Numbered from the stretch's first letter, positions 1 to 10,036 are shown. The stretch is 64,000 nt of DNA from Halomonas organivorans (GCF_014192055.1 NZ_JACHXM010000016.1:23492-87491), one strand, 5' to 3'. A program made the numbers and translations. The notes: a model not told the origin generated them from the sequence alone.

Positions 1-51
1 AAACGAGTCAACTTCCTGGATGCGGAAGGGCTGGCCGACAGCCTCTGCTGA
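1..51 (+). CDS. 3' end of an unidentified upstream gene (partial)
   Basis: The first 17 codons of the window are open in frame 1 and end with TGA at 49-51. The tail would read [16 protein letters not shown]. The gene begins outside the window and I do not recognise this tail. A second frame is also open across these bases, so the frame choice is an inference from codon character only. Confidence 0.4.
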   Translation, partial: KRVNFLDAEGLADSLC

Positions 52-87
52 CGGTACAAGATGGCTTTTACTGGATGGAATCCCATG

Positions 88-103
88 CTGTATACTTAAC
101 CAA
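88..103 (+). promoter_or_regulatory. Possible LexA box upstream of lexA
   Basis: The stretch CTGTATACTTAACCAA resembles the gammaproteobacterial LexA operator (CTG, ten AT-rich bases, CAG). The left half is perfect and the right half-site is CAA instead of CAG. It lies 31 bases before the lexA start, where an autoregulatory box is expected. The site is imperfect, so its function is inferred from position and from the family habit of autoregulation. Confidence 0.5.
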
Positions 104-134
104 TAATCGCCTAGCCATCCGCTCCGGAGGTCGC

Positions 135-797
135 ATGACACGCCCCCTCACGCCACGCCAGCAGAACGTCTACGACTTCATCGTCAAGACCATGAACGAG
201 TTGGGCTATCCCCCCACCCGAGCGGAGATCTCCCGGGCACTGGGGTTCAAGTCGGCCAACGCCGCCGAAGAGCATCTGCGCGCCCTGGAGCGCAAGGGGG
301 TCATCCGGGTGATCCGCGGTACCTCAAGGGGCATCCGCCTTCCCGTTCAGGAGGCCGAACCTGCCGCCGCCGGAGAGGCCTCCAACGACGAGCCGAGCCA
401 AGGTCTGCCGATCATTGGCGAAGTGGCCGCCGGCAGCCCCATCCTCGCCGCCGAACACATCGACCGTTACTGCCCGCTGCCTCCCGAGTATTTCACCCCG
501 CGAGCCGACTACCTGCTTCGGGTGCGGGGTCTGTCGATGAAGGACGTGGGCATCCTGGAGGGTGACCTGCTGGCCGTGCATCGCACCGACCGCATCCGCG
601 ACGGCCAGATCGTGGTGGCGCGTCTCGAGGAGGAAGTGACCGTCAAGCGCTTCCATCGCCAGGGGCATCACGTGCGGCTCGAGGCGGAGAATCCCGACTT
701 TGCCGCCATCGAGATTGACCTGCGCCACGAGGCACTCGAGATCGAGGGCATTGGCGTGGGGGTGATACGCGGCGGCAACGGTCAGGCGCTAGCCTGA
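135..797 (+). CDS. lexA: LexA repressor, SOS regulator
   Basis: This is the 220-residue SOS repressor and self-cleaving protease. The N-terminal winged helix (about residues 1-70) starts [10 protein letters not shown]. The C-terminal S24-type domain has the cleavage bond Ala99-Gly100 in VAAGSP, the catalytic Ser134 in RGLSM and Lys171 in VTVKRF. The ATG at 135 is chosen because CCGGAGG lies just before it and the protein then has family length; an in-frame ATG at 75 would add 20 unrelated residues. A LexA-like box lies upstream, and dinB follows after 43 bases, giving an SOS operon. Confidence 0.97.
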   Translation: MTRPLTPRQQNVYDFIVKTMNELGYPPTRAEISRALGFKSANAAEEHLRALERKGVIRVIRGTSRGIRLPVQEAEPAAAGEASNDEPSQGLPIIGEVAAGSPILAAEHIDRYCPLPPEYFTPRADYLLRVRGLSMKDVGILEGDLLAVHRTDRIRDGQIVVARLEEEVTVKRFHRQGHHVRLEAENPDFAAIEIDLRHEALEIEGIGVGVIRGGNGQALA

Positions 798-840
798 CGC
801 AGGCTACGCCCGCCTGGCGTCGAGCCACCATACGAATGAC

Positions 841-1896
841 ATGAACTCACAGCGCAAGATCCTGCACGCCGACTGCGACTGCTTCTACGCGGCGGTCGAG
901 ATGCGCGATGATCCCAGCCTGCGCGATATTCCCCTGGCCATCGGCCGCTCGCGCGAGCATCGCGGGGTCATCGCCACCTGCAACTATCCGGCTCGGGCCT
1001 ACGGCATTCACTCGGCGATGCCTACAGCCCAGGCCCTGCGCCTGTGTCCTCACCTCACCTTGCTGCCCGGCGACTTCGACAAGTATCGCGAGGTATCGCG
1101 GCAGATCCAGACGATCTTCCATGAGCTGACGCCCCTGGTCGAGCCACTCTCGCTGGACGAGGCCTACCTGGATGTGACTGGCGTCGAGGGCTTCCAGGGT
1201 AGCGCCACCTGGATGGCGCAGTGGCTCAAACGGGAGTGCCTGGCCCGAACCGGCATCACGGTGTCGGTGGGCGTCGCGCCTGCCAAGTTCCTGGCCAAGG
1301 TGGCCAGCGACTGGGACAAGCCCGATGGCTTGACGGTGATACCGCCGGAGCAAGTGGACAGCTTCGTAGCCAGTCTGCCGGTCAAGAAATTGCATGGCGT
1401 CGGACCTGCCACCGGTGCGCGACTGGAAGCCTTGGGCGTAGGAAACTGCGCGGAGCTTCGACGCTTGCCACGCGAGCGATTGATCGAGGAGTTCGGAAAG
1501 TTCGGCCACCGGCTGTTCGAACTGGCCAGAGGCATCGACGAGCGTCCGGTGAAGATCGAGCGAGAACGCAAGTCAGTGAGCGTCGAGACCACCTTCGACA
1601 GCGACCTCCCCGACCTCGGCCAGGCCAGGGACGGCCTGGCGCCTCTCTGCGACCGGCTCGAGGAACGCCTGGAGCGCCATGGACGCCCGGCGATCGCCGG
1701 GCTGTTCGTGAAGGTCCGCTTCGACGACTTCAGCCTGACCACCCTCGAGAGCCGCGGCCAGGCCATCGACCGGCCCAGCTTCGAGCGCTTGCTGGCACAG
1801 GCCTGGGCCCGCGCCGAACGGCCCGTGCGGCTGCTGGGGGTGGGCGTGCGATTGCAACCCGAAGCCGCCCGCCAGCAGTTGACCCTGCCACTATAG
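841..1896 (+). CDS. dinB: DNA polymerase IV (Y-family translesion polymerase)
   Basis: This is a 351-residue Y-family polymerase, the usual DinB length. The catalytic acids are seen in HADCDCFYAAVE (Asp11, with Phe15 as the probable steric gate) and SLDEAYLDV (Asp106, Glu107). The C-terminus QQLTLPL looks like a beta-clamp binding peptide. It lies 43 bases after lexA on the same strand, so it is probably transcribed from the lexA promoter and induced with the SOS response. No strong Shine-Dalgarno is visible before the ATG, which suggests translation depends on readthrough from lexA. Confidence 0.95.
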   Translation: MNSQRKILHADCDCFYAAVEMRDDPSLRDIPLAIGRSREHRGVIATCNYPARAYGIHSAMPTAQALRLCPHLTLLPGDFDKYREVSRQIQTIFHELTPLVEPLSLDEAYLDVTGVEGFQGSATWMAQWLKRECLARTGITVSVGVAPAKFLAKVASDWDKPDGLTVIPPEQVDSFVASLPVKKLHGVGPATGARLEALGVGNCAELRRLPRERLIEEFGKFGHRLFELARGIDERPVKIERERKSVSVETTFDSDLPDLGQARDGLAPLCDRLEERLERHGRPAIAGLFVKVRFDDFSLTTLESRGQAIDRPSFERLLAQAWARAERPVRLLGVGVRLQPEAARQQLTLPL

Positions 1897-1924
1897 CGCC
1901 CGTCGCCCGTCGCCCGTCGCCCGT
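1897..1924. repeat. Heptanucleotide tandem repeat, CGCCCGT x4
   Basis: Four perfect copies of the 7-mer CGCCCGT begin at the base right after the dinB stop codon and are followed by a partial CGCTCA. It is one of several gene-end 7-bp arrays in this window (see also 12044, 32670, 32731 and 63913). Confidence 0.9.
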
Positions 1925-1927
1925 CGC

Positions 1928-2266
1928 TCAGTTTATTCGATCGATGATTTGCACTTCATGCAGCGCGACCCCATGACGCCGTGCCGCCTGACATCGTTCG
2001 TCGTTGCTTTCCTTGCTGGCCAGCCGGTAAATGGCGACACGGCGTGGCAGGAACACCAGCTCCGCCAGGGCCCAGGCCACCAGGAAACCACAGCCGGCCA
2101 GCCACCAGCCGGTGGGATCGAAGCCTAGTGCCAGACCATAGCTGATCACCGGGGTCATCAGCAGGGCGAACCAAAGCTGATGCAGGCCAAGAAAGCGATG
2201 GTCACTCAGCAGTTGGCGGCGGATCAGCCTGGCAGAACGCGCTACAGGGGAAGCCGTCAGGGTCAT
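1928..2266 (-). CDS. Small membrane protein of unknown function
   Basis: This 112-residue protein was not recognised. It has two probable membrane segments (about residues 30-48 and 53-73) joined by a short Asp-Pro-rich turn. Basic N-terminal residues and a soluble C-terminal tail containing RRVAIYRLASKE lie outside the membrane segments. It converges on dinB and ends four bases beyond the dinB-linked heptad array. It is followed upstream by 172 bases without a gene before the CbiM-like gene. Coding character is plausible from composition and lack of a better frame, but the function is unknown. Confidence 0.6.
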   Translation of the reverse strand: MTLTASPVARSARLIRRQLLSDHRFLGLHQLWFALLMTPVISYGLALGFDPTGWWLAGCGFLVAWALAELVFLPRRVAIYRLASKESNDERCQAARRHGVALHEVQIIDRIN

Positions 2267-2438
2267 GTCGAGTCTGAGCCACTACGAAGATGGCCTTACT
2301 GTGACAAACCTGGCGCCGATCAATCCCCACATCACGCGCCTAAAGCACTCGCTAATTCAGCTAAAGTTACATTAAAGATACTTTTTGACACATATCGACA
2401 CTTGAGAGACGCCGATTCACTTCCTGGCGGCAACGCCA

Positions 2439-3110
2439 CTACTTGGTATCGATATAGCGATGGGCGTTGAAGGTGGCGACCCACTCGGGGTGATAGACCA
2501 TCAGGATGCTCATCAACATGCCGGTGATGAAGGCTTCCGAAGGCATCAGCAGCGGCAGGAAGCGGGCATACTCCAGGGCCTGGTGCATCGACTGGATATC
2601 GGTAGCACCGAGCGCCATCAATCCAACCGCGGCCAGCCCACTGCCCAGCGCGGTGAACGCCGAGCCGAAGAAGGCGCACACGAACAGGAAGACCATCAGA
2701 TGATCGGGCAGGCGTCGGTCGACCCATCGCCAGACGAGGCTGATGATCAGCACCGGCACCACGCCGGTCACCAGCACATTGACGCCCAGCAGTGGCCAGG
2801 CATCCCGCCCCAGCAGCACCATGGCCAGGTTCACCAGGGTCACCGACACCAGCGCCAACGGCGCCTTGAACAGCAGCGTCAGCAAGGCGGTGAACATCAG
2901 GTGAAGGGTCAGCCAGTCGACCGCCTGGGCCCTGAGCAACCACAGGAGCATGACCATGACAGTGGCCGCCAACCAACGATGCTGAAGGGCACGATCGACC
3001 AGTAGCGCCTGCCAAGGACGACGTGTCAGCGCCAGCCCGAGAAAGGCCAGTGACATGCCGCTTCCCAGCCACAGCAGCCAAGGCGCCAGCACCGGCTCGG
3101 AAAAGGACAT
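2439..3110 (-). CDS. CbiM-like energy-coupling factor permease without partner genes
   Basis: This 223-residue polytopic membrane protein has about six hydrophobic segments. It ends with the motif MPSEAFITGMLMS, typical of the CbiM/NikM-like group annotated as energy-coupling factor ABC transporter permease (COG3235). Canonical CbiM works with CbiN, CbiQ and the ATPase CbiO in cobalt uptake; none of these is in the window. The start MSFSEPV at 3110 gives family length, while the longer open frame would run into purU. The gene lies 38 bases downstream of purU on the same strand and may be cotranscribed. Substrate and activity are not known. Confidence 0.7.
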   Translation of the reverse strand: MSFSEPVLAPWLLWLGSGMSLAFLGLALTRRPWQALLVDRALQHRWLAATVMVMLLWLLRAQAVDWLTLHLMFTALLTLLFKAPLALVSVTLVNLAMVLLGRDAWPLLGVNVLVTGVVPVLIISLVWRWVDRRLPDHLMVFLFVCAFFGSAFTALGSGLAAVGLMALGATDIQSMHQALEYARFLPLLMPSEAFITGMLMSILMVYHPEWVATFNAHRYIDTK

Positions 3111-3148
3111 CGCGCCGCTCCCGATTGCGGTACGTCCTCGCCGGCGAT

Positions 3149-4003
3149 CTAGGCGAAGACCACCGTCTTGTTGCCATGCACCAGCACACGATCCTCGAGA
3201 TGCCAGCGCAAGCCGCGAGCAAGCACGGCCTTCTCCACGTCGCGGCCAAAGCGCACCAGATCGTTGGGCGTGTGACAGTGGCTGACGCGATGGATGTCCT
3301 GCTCGATGATCGGACCGGCATCCAGGTCTTCGGTGACGTAGTGGCAGGTGGCGCCGATCAGCTTGACGCCACGCTGGTACGCCTGATGGTAAGGCTTGGC
3401 ACCGGCGAAGGACGGCAAGAAACTGTGGTGAATGTTGATCACGCGACCGGCATATCGCTCGCAGAGGCTGGGCGGCAGGATCTGCATGTAGCGCGCCAGC
3501 ACCACGCAATCGGCCCGCGTTTCATCAACCAGGCGTTGCACCTCGGCGAAAGCGACCGACTTGTCGTCGGGATCGACCGGGACGTGATGGTAGGGAATAC
3601 CGTGCCACTCGGTCAGCGAGCGCATGTCATCATGATTGGAAATCACCGCGGCGATGTCGCAGTCGAGCTCATTGGCGGTCCAGCGATACAGCAGGTCCAC
3701 CAGGCAGTGGCTCTCGCGGGATACCATCAATACCACGCGACGACGCTGATGGGTATCGGTCAGCGCCCAGTCCATGCCGAATTCATCGGCAATGGGTGAG
3801 AAGGCATCGCGCAAGGCCTCGGCGGACATACCGATGGAATCGGCCAGGATCACGTAGCGCATGAAGAAGCGCCCCGACTCCAGGTCGGAGTGTTGGCTGG
3901 CTTCGGTGATGGAGCCGCCCTGGCCGGTAATGAAACTCGAGACGCGCGATACGATCCCCAATCTATCGGGGCAGGAAACCACGAGCCGGTAATAGTGTGA
4001 CAT
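3149..4003 (-). CDS. purU: Formyltetrahydrofolate deformylase
   Basis: This 284-residue enzyme hydrolyses 10-formyltetrahydrofolate to formate and tetrahydrofolate, balancing one-carbon units and supplying formate to PurT. An N-terminal ACT domain (about residues 1-80, starting MSHYYRLVVSCPDR) precedes a formyltransferase-like domain containing NIHHSFLPSFAGAKPYHQA, the PurU catalytic region. The start at 4003 matches family length; the upstream extension of the open frame has no homology I recognise. It is divergent from the RNase J gene, with about 150 bases between the two starts. Confidence 0.93.
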   Translation of the reverse strand: MSHYYRLVVSCPDRLGIVSRVSSFITGQGGSITEASQHSDLESGRFFMRYVILADSIGMSAEALRDAFSPIADEFGMDWALTDTHQRRRVVLMVSRESHCLVDLLYRWTANELDCDIAAVISNHDDMRSLTEWHGIPYHHVPVDPDDKSVAFAEVQRLVDETRADCVVLARYMQILPPSLCERYAGRVINIHHSFLPSFAGAKPYHQAYQRGVKLIGATCHYVTEDLDAGPIIEQDIHRVSHCHTPNDLVRFGRDVEKAVLARGLRWHLEDRVLVHGNKTVVFA

Positions 4004-4096
4004 CGAAAGACCGTAACCCTGGAAGTGTCGAACGGACCTGCATTGTAGCGAAATCCCCGGCGCAGGACAGACCCGTTCACCAGTGATTCCGTCGCG

Positions 4097-4126
4097 TTGT
4101 GGGCCAACGCCACGATCCCGTATAGT
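4097..4126 (+). promoter_or_regulatory. Sigma70-type promoter of the RNase J gene
   Basis: TTGTGG (4097-4102) and TATAGT (4121-4126) are separated by 18 bases and lie 32 bases before the RNase J start codon. Both hexamers match the sigma70 consensus at four or five of six positions. Confidence 0.55.
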
Positions 4127-4157
4127 GAAAACCACATTTTCCGTTCCCGGCCCCTCG

Positions 4158-5837
4158 ATGCCTCAAGCCCGCGTCCAGATTCGCCCCCGCCGCCGCCCTC
4201 CCCTGCGTTTCCTGCCGCTGGGGGGCTGCGGGGAGATCGGCATGAACCTCAACCTCTACGGCTACGGGGAGAAGAACCACGAGGAGAGCTGGATCGCCGT
4301 GGATTGCGGCATGATGATCCGTCAGGATCTGCCCGACAGCCCGCTTCAGGTCCCTGACCTGTCGACCCTCGACACGCTGGACATCACGCCCGAGGCGCTG
4401 ATCATCACCCACGGCCACGAAGACCATATCGGCGCTGCCGCCTGGCTGTGGCCCCAGTGGGGATGTCCGATCCACGCCACTCCTCTGGCGGCCGGCCTGC
4501 TGCGTGCCAAGTTCGCCGAGCGTGGCCTCAGCCAGCAGGCCATTCAGGTCATCGAACCCGGAGAGGCGCTGAGCGTCGGCGCCTTCACCCTGCGCTACCT
4601 GCCACTGACGCACTCAATCCCCGAGAGCTGCGCACTGCTGATTGCTGCCGGCTGCCATCGGGTGCTGCACACCGGTGACTGGAAACTCGATCCGGCTCCG
4701 CTGATCGGCCCCACCGTGGATCCCGAGACTTACCGGGCCCTGGCCCCGGTCGACCTGGTGGTGGGGGATTCCACCAACGCCCCCCTGCCAGGGCACTCGC
4801 GCAGCGAGGGGCAAGTCGCCGACGCTCTGGCCGCGGCTATCGATGGCTGCCAGGGACGCGTAGTAGTAAGCTGCTTCGCCAGCAACCTGGCCCGCGTGCT
4901 GGCCATTGGCCGCGCCGCCGAGCGCTGCGGCCGCCGGGTCAGCCTGATGGGACGCTCGATGGAGCGGATGGTCGGCGTGGCCCGGGGGCTCGGCTATCTG
5001 GACGATCTGCCTCCTCTGGTGCCGGTCACCGACCTGGGCTACCTGCCACCCGACGAGGTGCTGGTGGTCGCGACCGGCAGCCAGGGCGAACCCCGCGCGG
5101 CGCTGTCGCGTCTCGCCAAGGGCCGGCACCCGCATTTCGAGCTTGAACCCGGCGACAGCGTCATCTTTTCCTCCAAGGCCATCCCGGGCAACGAGCGGCT
5201 GATCGAGCGCCTCAAACGGGGCCTGACACGACTCGGCGTGTCGCTGCTGGACGAGACCAACCACGCGGAACTGCACGCCTCGGGCCATCCCGCCCAGGAG
5301 GAGCTCGCCACCCTGTATGGCTGGGTCCGTCCCCGTCACCTGCTGCCGGTACATGGCGAATCCCGCCATCAGCAGGCCCATCGGGAAGTGGCCCGGGCAC
5401 TCGGCATCATGGCCCCGCTGATCCCCCGCAATGGCGACATGATCCGCCTGGACACCGAAGGCCTGCACCTGGAGACGCGTCATCCCCAGACGCCACGCAT
5501 CATTCATCAGGACGAGGTGGCCAGGCTGCCCGGCCTTGGCGGAAACGTCGAACACCGACATGGCCAGCTGTACCTGGCCCTGACCGTGGCCGCCACCGAC
5601 GACGGCTGGACGCGTATCGGCCGCCTGCTGCTGGATACCCATGACGCGAGTCCGTTGGACGAGGATGCCTTCAGCGACTGGCTCGACGACTGCCTGGATG
5701 ACATTCAGGTGGAATCCCTTGCCGAGCTGCGACTGGCGCTGCGCCCCCGCATGCTCGCGTGGTTCGGCGATCATCTGCGCCGCATGCCAGAGATCCATCT
5801 GCAGATTCTCGCCGCAGAAGCCGAAATTTCGAAGTAA
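4158..5837 (+). CDS. rnj: Ribonuclease J-like metallo-beta-lactamase RNase
   Basis: This is a 559-residue beta-lactamase/beta-CASP ribonuclease. The metal-binding motif HGHEDH (His85, His87, Asp89, His90) follows the N-terminal segment FLPLGGCGEIGMN typical of RNase J. Later motifs include HTGDWK, GDSTNA, ATGSQGEP and HASGHPAQEE, and PVHGESRH near the end of the core. A C-terminal domain of about 120 residues follows. RNase J acts as a 5' exonuclease and endonuclease in RNA decay. The ATG at 4158 gives family length. The gene has its own promoter-like sequence and a strong terminator at 5901. Confidence 0.85.
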   Translation: MPQARVQIRPRRRPPLRFLPLGGCGEIGMNLNLYGYGEKNHEESWIAVDCGMMIRQDLPDSPLQVPDLSTLDTLDITPEALIITHGHEDHIGAAAWLWPQWGCPIHATPLAAGLLRAKFAERGLSQQAIQVIEPGEALSVGAFTLRYLPLTHSIPESCALLIAAGCHRVLHTGDWKLDPAPLIGPTVDPETYRALAPVDLVVGDSTNAPLPGHSRSEGQVADALAAAIDGCQGRVVVSCFASNLARVLAIGRAAERCGRRVSLMGRSMERMVGVARGLGYLDDLPPLVPVTDLGYLPPDEVLVVATGSQGEPRAALSRLAKGRHPHFELEPGDSVIFSSKAIPGNERLIERLKRGLTRLGVSLLDETNHAELHASGHPAQEELATLYGWVRPRHLLPVHGESRHQQAHREVARALGIMAPLIPRNGDMIRLDTEGLHLETRHPQTPRIIHQDEVARLPGLGGNVEHRHGQLYLALTVAATDDGWTRIGRLLLDTHDASPLDEDAFSDWLDDCLDDIQVESLAELRLALRPRMLAWFGDHLRRMPEIHLQILAAEAEISK

Positions 5838-5842
5838 GGGCT

Positions 5843-5868
5843 GGGAGTGGTGAGTGGGAGTGGTGAGC
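5843..5868. repeat. 13-bp direct repeat after the RNase J gene
   Basis: GGGAGTGGTGAGT (5843-5855) is followed directly by GGGAGTGGTGAGC (5856-5868). The motif GAGTGGTGAGC recurs at 12011-12021, just before another gene-end heptad array, so it looks like part of the same kind of repetitive gene-end sequence. Confidence 0.8.
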
Positions 5869-5900
5869 CAAATGGCGTGATCTGATCCTGTGCAACAACA

Positions 5901-5930
5901 AACCCCGAAGGTGGTGACCTTCGGGGTTTA
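5901..5930 (+). terminator. Intrinsic terminator between convergent RNase J and H-NS-like genes
   Basis: A perfect 12-bp stem AACCCCGAAGGT / ACCTTCGGGGTT with a GGTG loop is flanked by A-rich sequence upstream and TTTA downstream. It lies between two convergent genes and can serve both strands. Confidence 0.85.
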
Positions 5931-5983
5931 CGTTTCACGCTGCGCTTGTCACTGCCCGAATGGCGCGTACATTGGCGCTGGCT

Positions 5984-6277
5984 TCACGCCTTGTCGGCAG
6001 CCTTCTTCGGCGGACGCCCACGCTTGCGCTGCGGCTGTTCGGGGACCAGGTCCTCGATCGACAGGCCGGCTTCGTTGATCTGCTCACGAATTTCGGCCAG
6101 CTTGCGAGCCTTGAGAGCCTCTTCTTCCTGGCGCTGACGCTCTTCGTCGTGCTTCTGCTCGATGACCTCGCCGATCACCTCGGCCAGCTTGTGGAGTTGC
6201 TCCATGCTGAGTTGACGCGCCGCCGCTCGGGCGACGTTCTTGTTGCGAGCGATGCGCTCCAGGGTATGTTCTGACAT
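5984..6277 (-). CDS. H-NS-like nucleoid protein with basic RGRPPKK tail
   Basis: The 97-residue protein is a charged helical or coiled-coil region (about residues 5-75, rich in Glu, Gln, Lys and Arg) followed by GLSIEDL and the basic tail RKRGRPPKKA. This architecture is that of small H-NS-family or AT-hook-like nucleoid proteins, where the tail inserts in the minor groove. The usual H-NS tryptophan-containing binding motif is not present, so the family call is tentative. The start at 6277 is preceded by GGAGGGGGC, better than the ATG four codons upstream. A sigma70-like promoter lies at 6334-6361. Confidence 0.65.
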   Translation of the reverse strand: MSEHTLERIARNKNVARAAARQLSMEQLHKLAEVIGEVIEQKHDEERQRQEEEALKARKLAEIREQINEAGLSIEDLVPEQPQRKRGRPPKKAADKA

Positions 6278-6333
6278 TGCCCCCTCCATGAAGAAAATTG
6301 ACGCACGGCCTATATCTGACCGATGTACGGGAA

Positions 6334-6361
6334 AGTATATGCGTCACTGTCGCTTTGGCAA
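6334..6361 (-). promoter_or_regulatory. Sigma70-type promoter of the H-NS-like gene
   Basis: On the minus strand TTGCCA (6361-6356) and TATACT (6339-6334) are separated by 16 bases, about 57 bases upstream of the start codon. The sequence around it is unusually AT-rich for this window. Confidence 0.6.
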
Positions 6362-6482
6362 GAAAAGCGACACAAAAATACGTCCAGATGATATCGAAAG
6401 ACCAGGCTGGAGGAGTGGCGATCAGGCCGAAAAACCCTAGGTATTGGTAGAAAGGGAAAAGGCAACGAGGGCGGCATTCCAT

Positions 6483-6509
6483 GCACCCCCCCCGCTCATG
6501 GCGGGGTGC
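6483..6509 (-). terminator. Hairpin just after moaA
   Basis: GCACCCC (6483-6489) pairs with GGGGTGC (6503-6509), with C-rich sequence in the loop. It begins one base after the moaA stop and probably ends the molybdenum cofactor operon. No clear U tract follows, so efficiency is uncertain. Confidence 0.5.
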
Positions 6510-7502
6510 CTACCCCCCCGTCATGTTCATGAAGCGTACCACCTGTACATCGCCGTCGGTGGTGAAATGATGGCGCTCGGGCTTGAGAGGCATGGCAGCC
6601 ACGATGGCCTCCTTGAGGGCATCGATATCGCCGGGATGGCGACGCAGCACGGCGCGCAGATCGACCGAGTGCTCATTACCGAGACACAGCAACAGGCGTC
6701 CTTCCACAGTGACCCGGACGCGATTGCAACTGGCGCAGAAGTTATGGCTGTGCGGCGAGATGAAGCCGACCCGAGTATCGCTATCGGGCATCTGAAAATA
6801 GCGGGATGGCCCCAGCGTCGACTCGGTGGTGGGCACTAGACGATGACGCGCCTCGATCAATGCCTGGACGTCATCACTGGAACAGAAGGTCTCGTCGCGC
6901 GTATGGTCCGAGACGTCACCCAGAGGCATTTCCTCGATGAAACTGATGTCTAGCCCCTCGCGACGCGCGAAGTCCACCAGATCGACGACTTCGTCGTCGT
7001 TACGCCCCTTGAGGATGACCGCATTGAGCTTGATCCGCTCGAAGCCAGCCGCCTTGGCCGCACGAATGCCATCGATCACCTTGTCCAGATCCCCCGTGCG
7101 GGTCAGTCGACGGAAGCGCTCCTTGTCGAGGGAATCGATGCTGATATTGAGACGCTGGAGCCCCCCTTCCCTCAGCCGCTCGGCATACTTGGGAAGGCTG
7201 GCACCGTTGGTGGTCATGGCGAAGTCCTTGAGCCCCGGCAGTGCACCGATGTCCGCCACCAGGCGGTCGATGTCCCGGCGCACCAGCGGCTCGCCTCCCG
7301 TCAGTCGGACCTTCTCCACGCCGAGCTCGGTAAAGGCCCTCGCCACCAGTGACAGCTCCTCGAGGGTGAGCACCTGGGCACGAGGCAGGAAGGTCATCTC
7401 TTCGCTCATGCAGTAGACGCAGCGAAAATCACACCGATCAGTGACCGAGATGCGGACATAGCGCACTCGCCTGCCGAAATCGTCGATGAGTTCGTCGGTC
7501 AT
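6510..7502 (-). CDS. moaA: GTP 3',8-cyclase (radical SAM)
   Basis: This 330-residue radical SAM enzyme makes (8S)-3',8-cyclo-7,8-dihydro-GTP, the first step of molybdopterin synthesis. The SAM cluster motif is CDFRCVYC (Cys24, Cys28, Cys31). The second cluster is seen in CASCNRVRV plus a later Cys in LLLCLG. The C-terminal GG of the family is present (NMTGG). Its ATG overlaps the moaE stop by four bases (ATGA), so it is the last gene of the operon and is translationally coupled. Confidence 0.96.
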   Translation of the reverse strand: MTDELIDDFGRRVRYVRISVTDRCDFRCVYCMSEEMTFLPRAQVLTLEELSLVARAFTELGVEKVRLTGGEPLVRRDIDRLVADIGALPGLKDFAMTTNGASLPKYAERLREGGLQRLNISIDSLDKERFRRLTRTGDLDKVIDGIRAAKAAGFERIKLNAVILKGRNDDEVVDLVDFARREGLDISFIEEMPLGDVSDHTRDETFCSSDDVQALIEARHRLVPTTESTLGPSRYFQMPDSDTRVGFISPHSHNFCASCNRVRVTVEGRLLLCLGNEHSVDLRAVLRRHPGDIDALKEAIVAAMPLKPERHHFTTDGDVQVVRFMNMTGG

Positions 7503-7960
7503 GATGAAGTCTCCCAGCGTCTGGCATCCTGATGATCGGTTTCACGTTCGGCCACCCAATAGTCGCCGCTGGCGGAGTGCTCCTTCTTCCAGAAGGGCGC
7601 ACGGGTCTTGAGGTAATCCATGATGAAATCGCAGGCCTCGAAGGCGGCGCGTCGGTGGGCACTGGCGACTACCACTAACACGATGGGATCCCCGGGGGCC
7701 AGACGTCCGACCCGGTGAATCACCCGGATGCCCTGAAGCGGCCAACGCGATTCGGCCTCGTCGGCGATCGACTCGAGGGCCGACTCGGTCATGCCCGGAT
7801 AATGCTCCAGGCTCAGCGCCTCGATGTCAGGTCGCTCGTTGAAATCGCGCACCAGGCCGGTGAAACTGACCACCGCGCCGATATCGGTGCGCTCACCGAG
7901 GACTTCCCTCTGAACGGCGCCGGGGTCGAACGTTTGTTGTTGTACGCGCACACGTGACAT
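7499..7960 (-). CDS. moaE: Molybdopterin synthase large subunit
   Basis: This 153-residue subunit holds the active site of molybdopterin synthase and converts precursor Z using sulfur carried on MoaD. Family segments seen are [36 protein letters not shown] and RAPFWKKEH with the active-site lysines. The start MSRVRVQQQ at 7960 is preceded by CCGGAGG inside the end of the upstream moaC-moaD gene. Its stop overlaps the moaA start. It sits two bases downstream of the MoaD-encoding end, as expected for partners. Confidence 0.94.
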   Translation of the reverse strand: MSRVRVQQQTFDPGAVQREVLGERTDIGAVVSFTGLVRDFNERPDIEALSLEHYPGMTESALESIADEAESRWPLQGIRVIHRVGRLAPGDPIVLVVVASAHRRAAFEACDFIMDYLKTRAPFWKKEHSASGDYWVAERETDHQDARRWETSS

Positions 7961-7962
7961 CT

Positions 7963-8772
7963 TCAGCCTCCGGTGACCGGGGGAAAGAAGGCGACTTCGT
8001 CCTGGGCAGTCAGCGGCGTGGCATTGCCCGCCATCACCTGATTGACGGCACACAGCACGCGCCCTTCCTCGAGGCCGGCGAAGCGAGGGTCCATGGCCTT
8101 CAGCGCCGCCTTGAGTCCGCCTACGTCGGCACGCTCGAGCGATTCGAACGGCACGGAAACTTCGCCGACACCGAGGCGCTCACGCAGTTCGGCCAGGCAT
8201 TTGACCAGTACGCAGGGCTCATCCAGCCCACAGCGAGCCCCCAGGGTCACCTCGCCGGCCTCGCCTTCACCGGTGACGATAGGCGCTTCACCGAGCCCCA
8301 TATCGCGACGGTAATCGCCGGAGCGGCCGCCACTCTTGGCATCCAGGTGGATCTCGCCAATTTCCATGTCCTTGTCCACTGCCTTGCACATGTCATAGAG
8401 CGTCAAACAGGCCACCGACACGGCCGTCAACGCCTCCATCTCGACTCCGGTGCGGCCGGTCAGCCGGCAGCTGGCGGTAACCCGCACGCAGGCGTTGGCT
8501 TCGTCCAGCTCGAACGCCACGCTGACCTTGGAGAGGGGCAGCGCATGACACAGCGGGATCAGCTCGTGGGTCCGCTTGGCGGCCTGGATGCCGGCGATCC
8601 GGGCCGTCGCCAGCACGTCACCCTTGGGCAGGCCGCCGTCGGCGAGCAGCGCCAGGGTCGCGTGCTGCATGTGGATCACGCCGGAAGCACTCGCCTCGCG
8701 GTGCGTCTCGGGCTTGTCACCGACATCGACCATGTGGGCTTCGCCGCGGGCGTTGAGGTGGGTCAGGCTCAT
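7963..8772 (-). CDS. moaC-moaD: MoaC-MoaD fusion: cyclic pyranopterin synthase plus sulfur carrier
   Basis: One uninterrupted 269-residue frame encodes two enzymes that are normally separate. Residues 1-158 are MoaC, with [19 protein letters not shown] and [10 protein letters not shown] carrying the two catalytic lysines (about 50 and 130) and the ending [10 protein letters not shown]. Residues about 188-269 are MoaD, from [14 protein letters not shown] to the thiocarboxylate-forming terminus FFPPVTGG. A linker of about 25 residues rich in Gly and Glu joins them. No ATG or well-placed GTG begins the MoaD part. The free GG terminus means the MoaD half should still be usable by MoaE, whose gene starts two bases later. 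Confidence 0.88.
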   Translation of the reverse strand: MSLTHLNARGEAHMVDVGDKPETHREASASGVIHMQHATLALLADGGLPKGDVLATARIAGIQAAKRTHELIPLCHALPLSKVSVAFELDEANACVRVTASCRLTGRTGVEMEALTAVSVACLTLYDMCKAVDKDMEIGEIHLDAKSGGRSGDYRRDMGLGEAPIVTGEGEAGEVTLGARCGLDEPCVLVKCLAELRERLGVGEVSVPFESLERADVGGLKAALKAMDPRFAGLEEGRVLCAVNQVMAGNATPLTAQDEVAFFPPVTGG

Positions 8773-8782
8773 GAAAGGGGCC

Positions 8783-10032
<1,250 letters not shown>

Positions 10033-10036
<4 letters not shown>

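Noticed and set aside
8300..8400. Separate moaD gene with its own start
   Set aside because: No ATG and no spaced GTG or TTG with a ribosome-binding site precedes the MoaD sequence; the frame is continuous with moaC.
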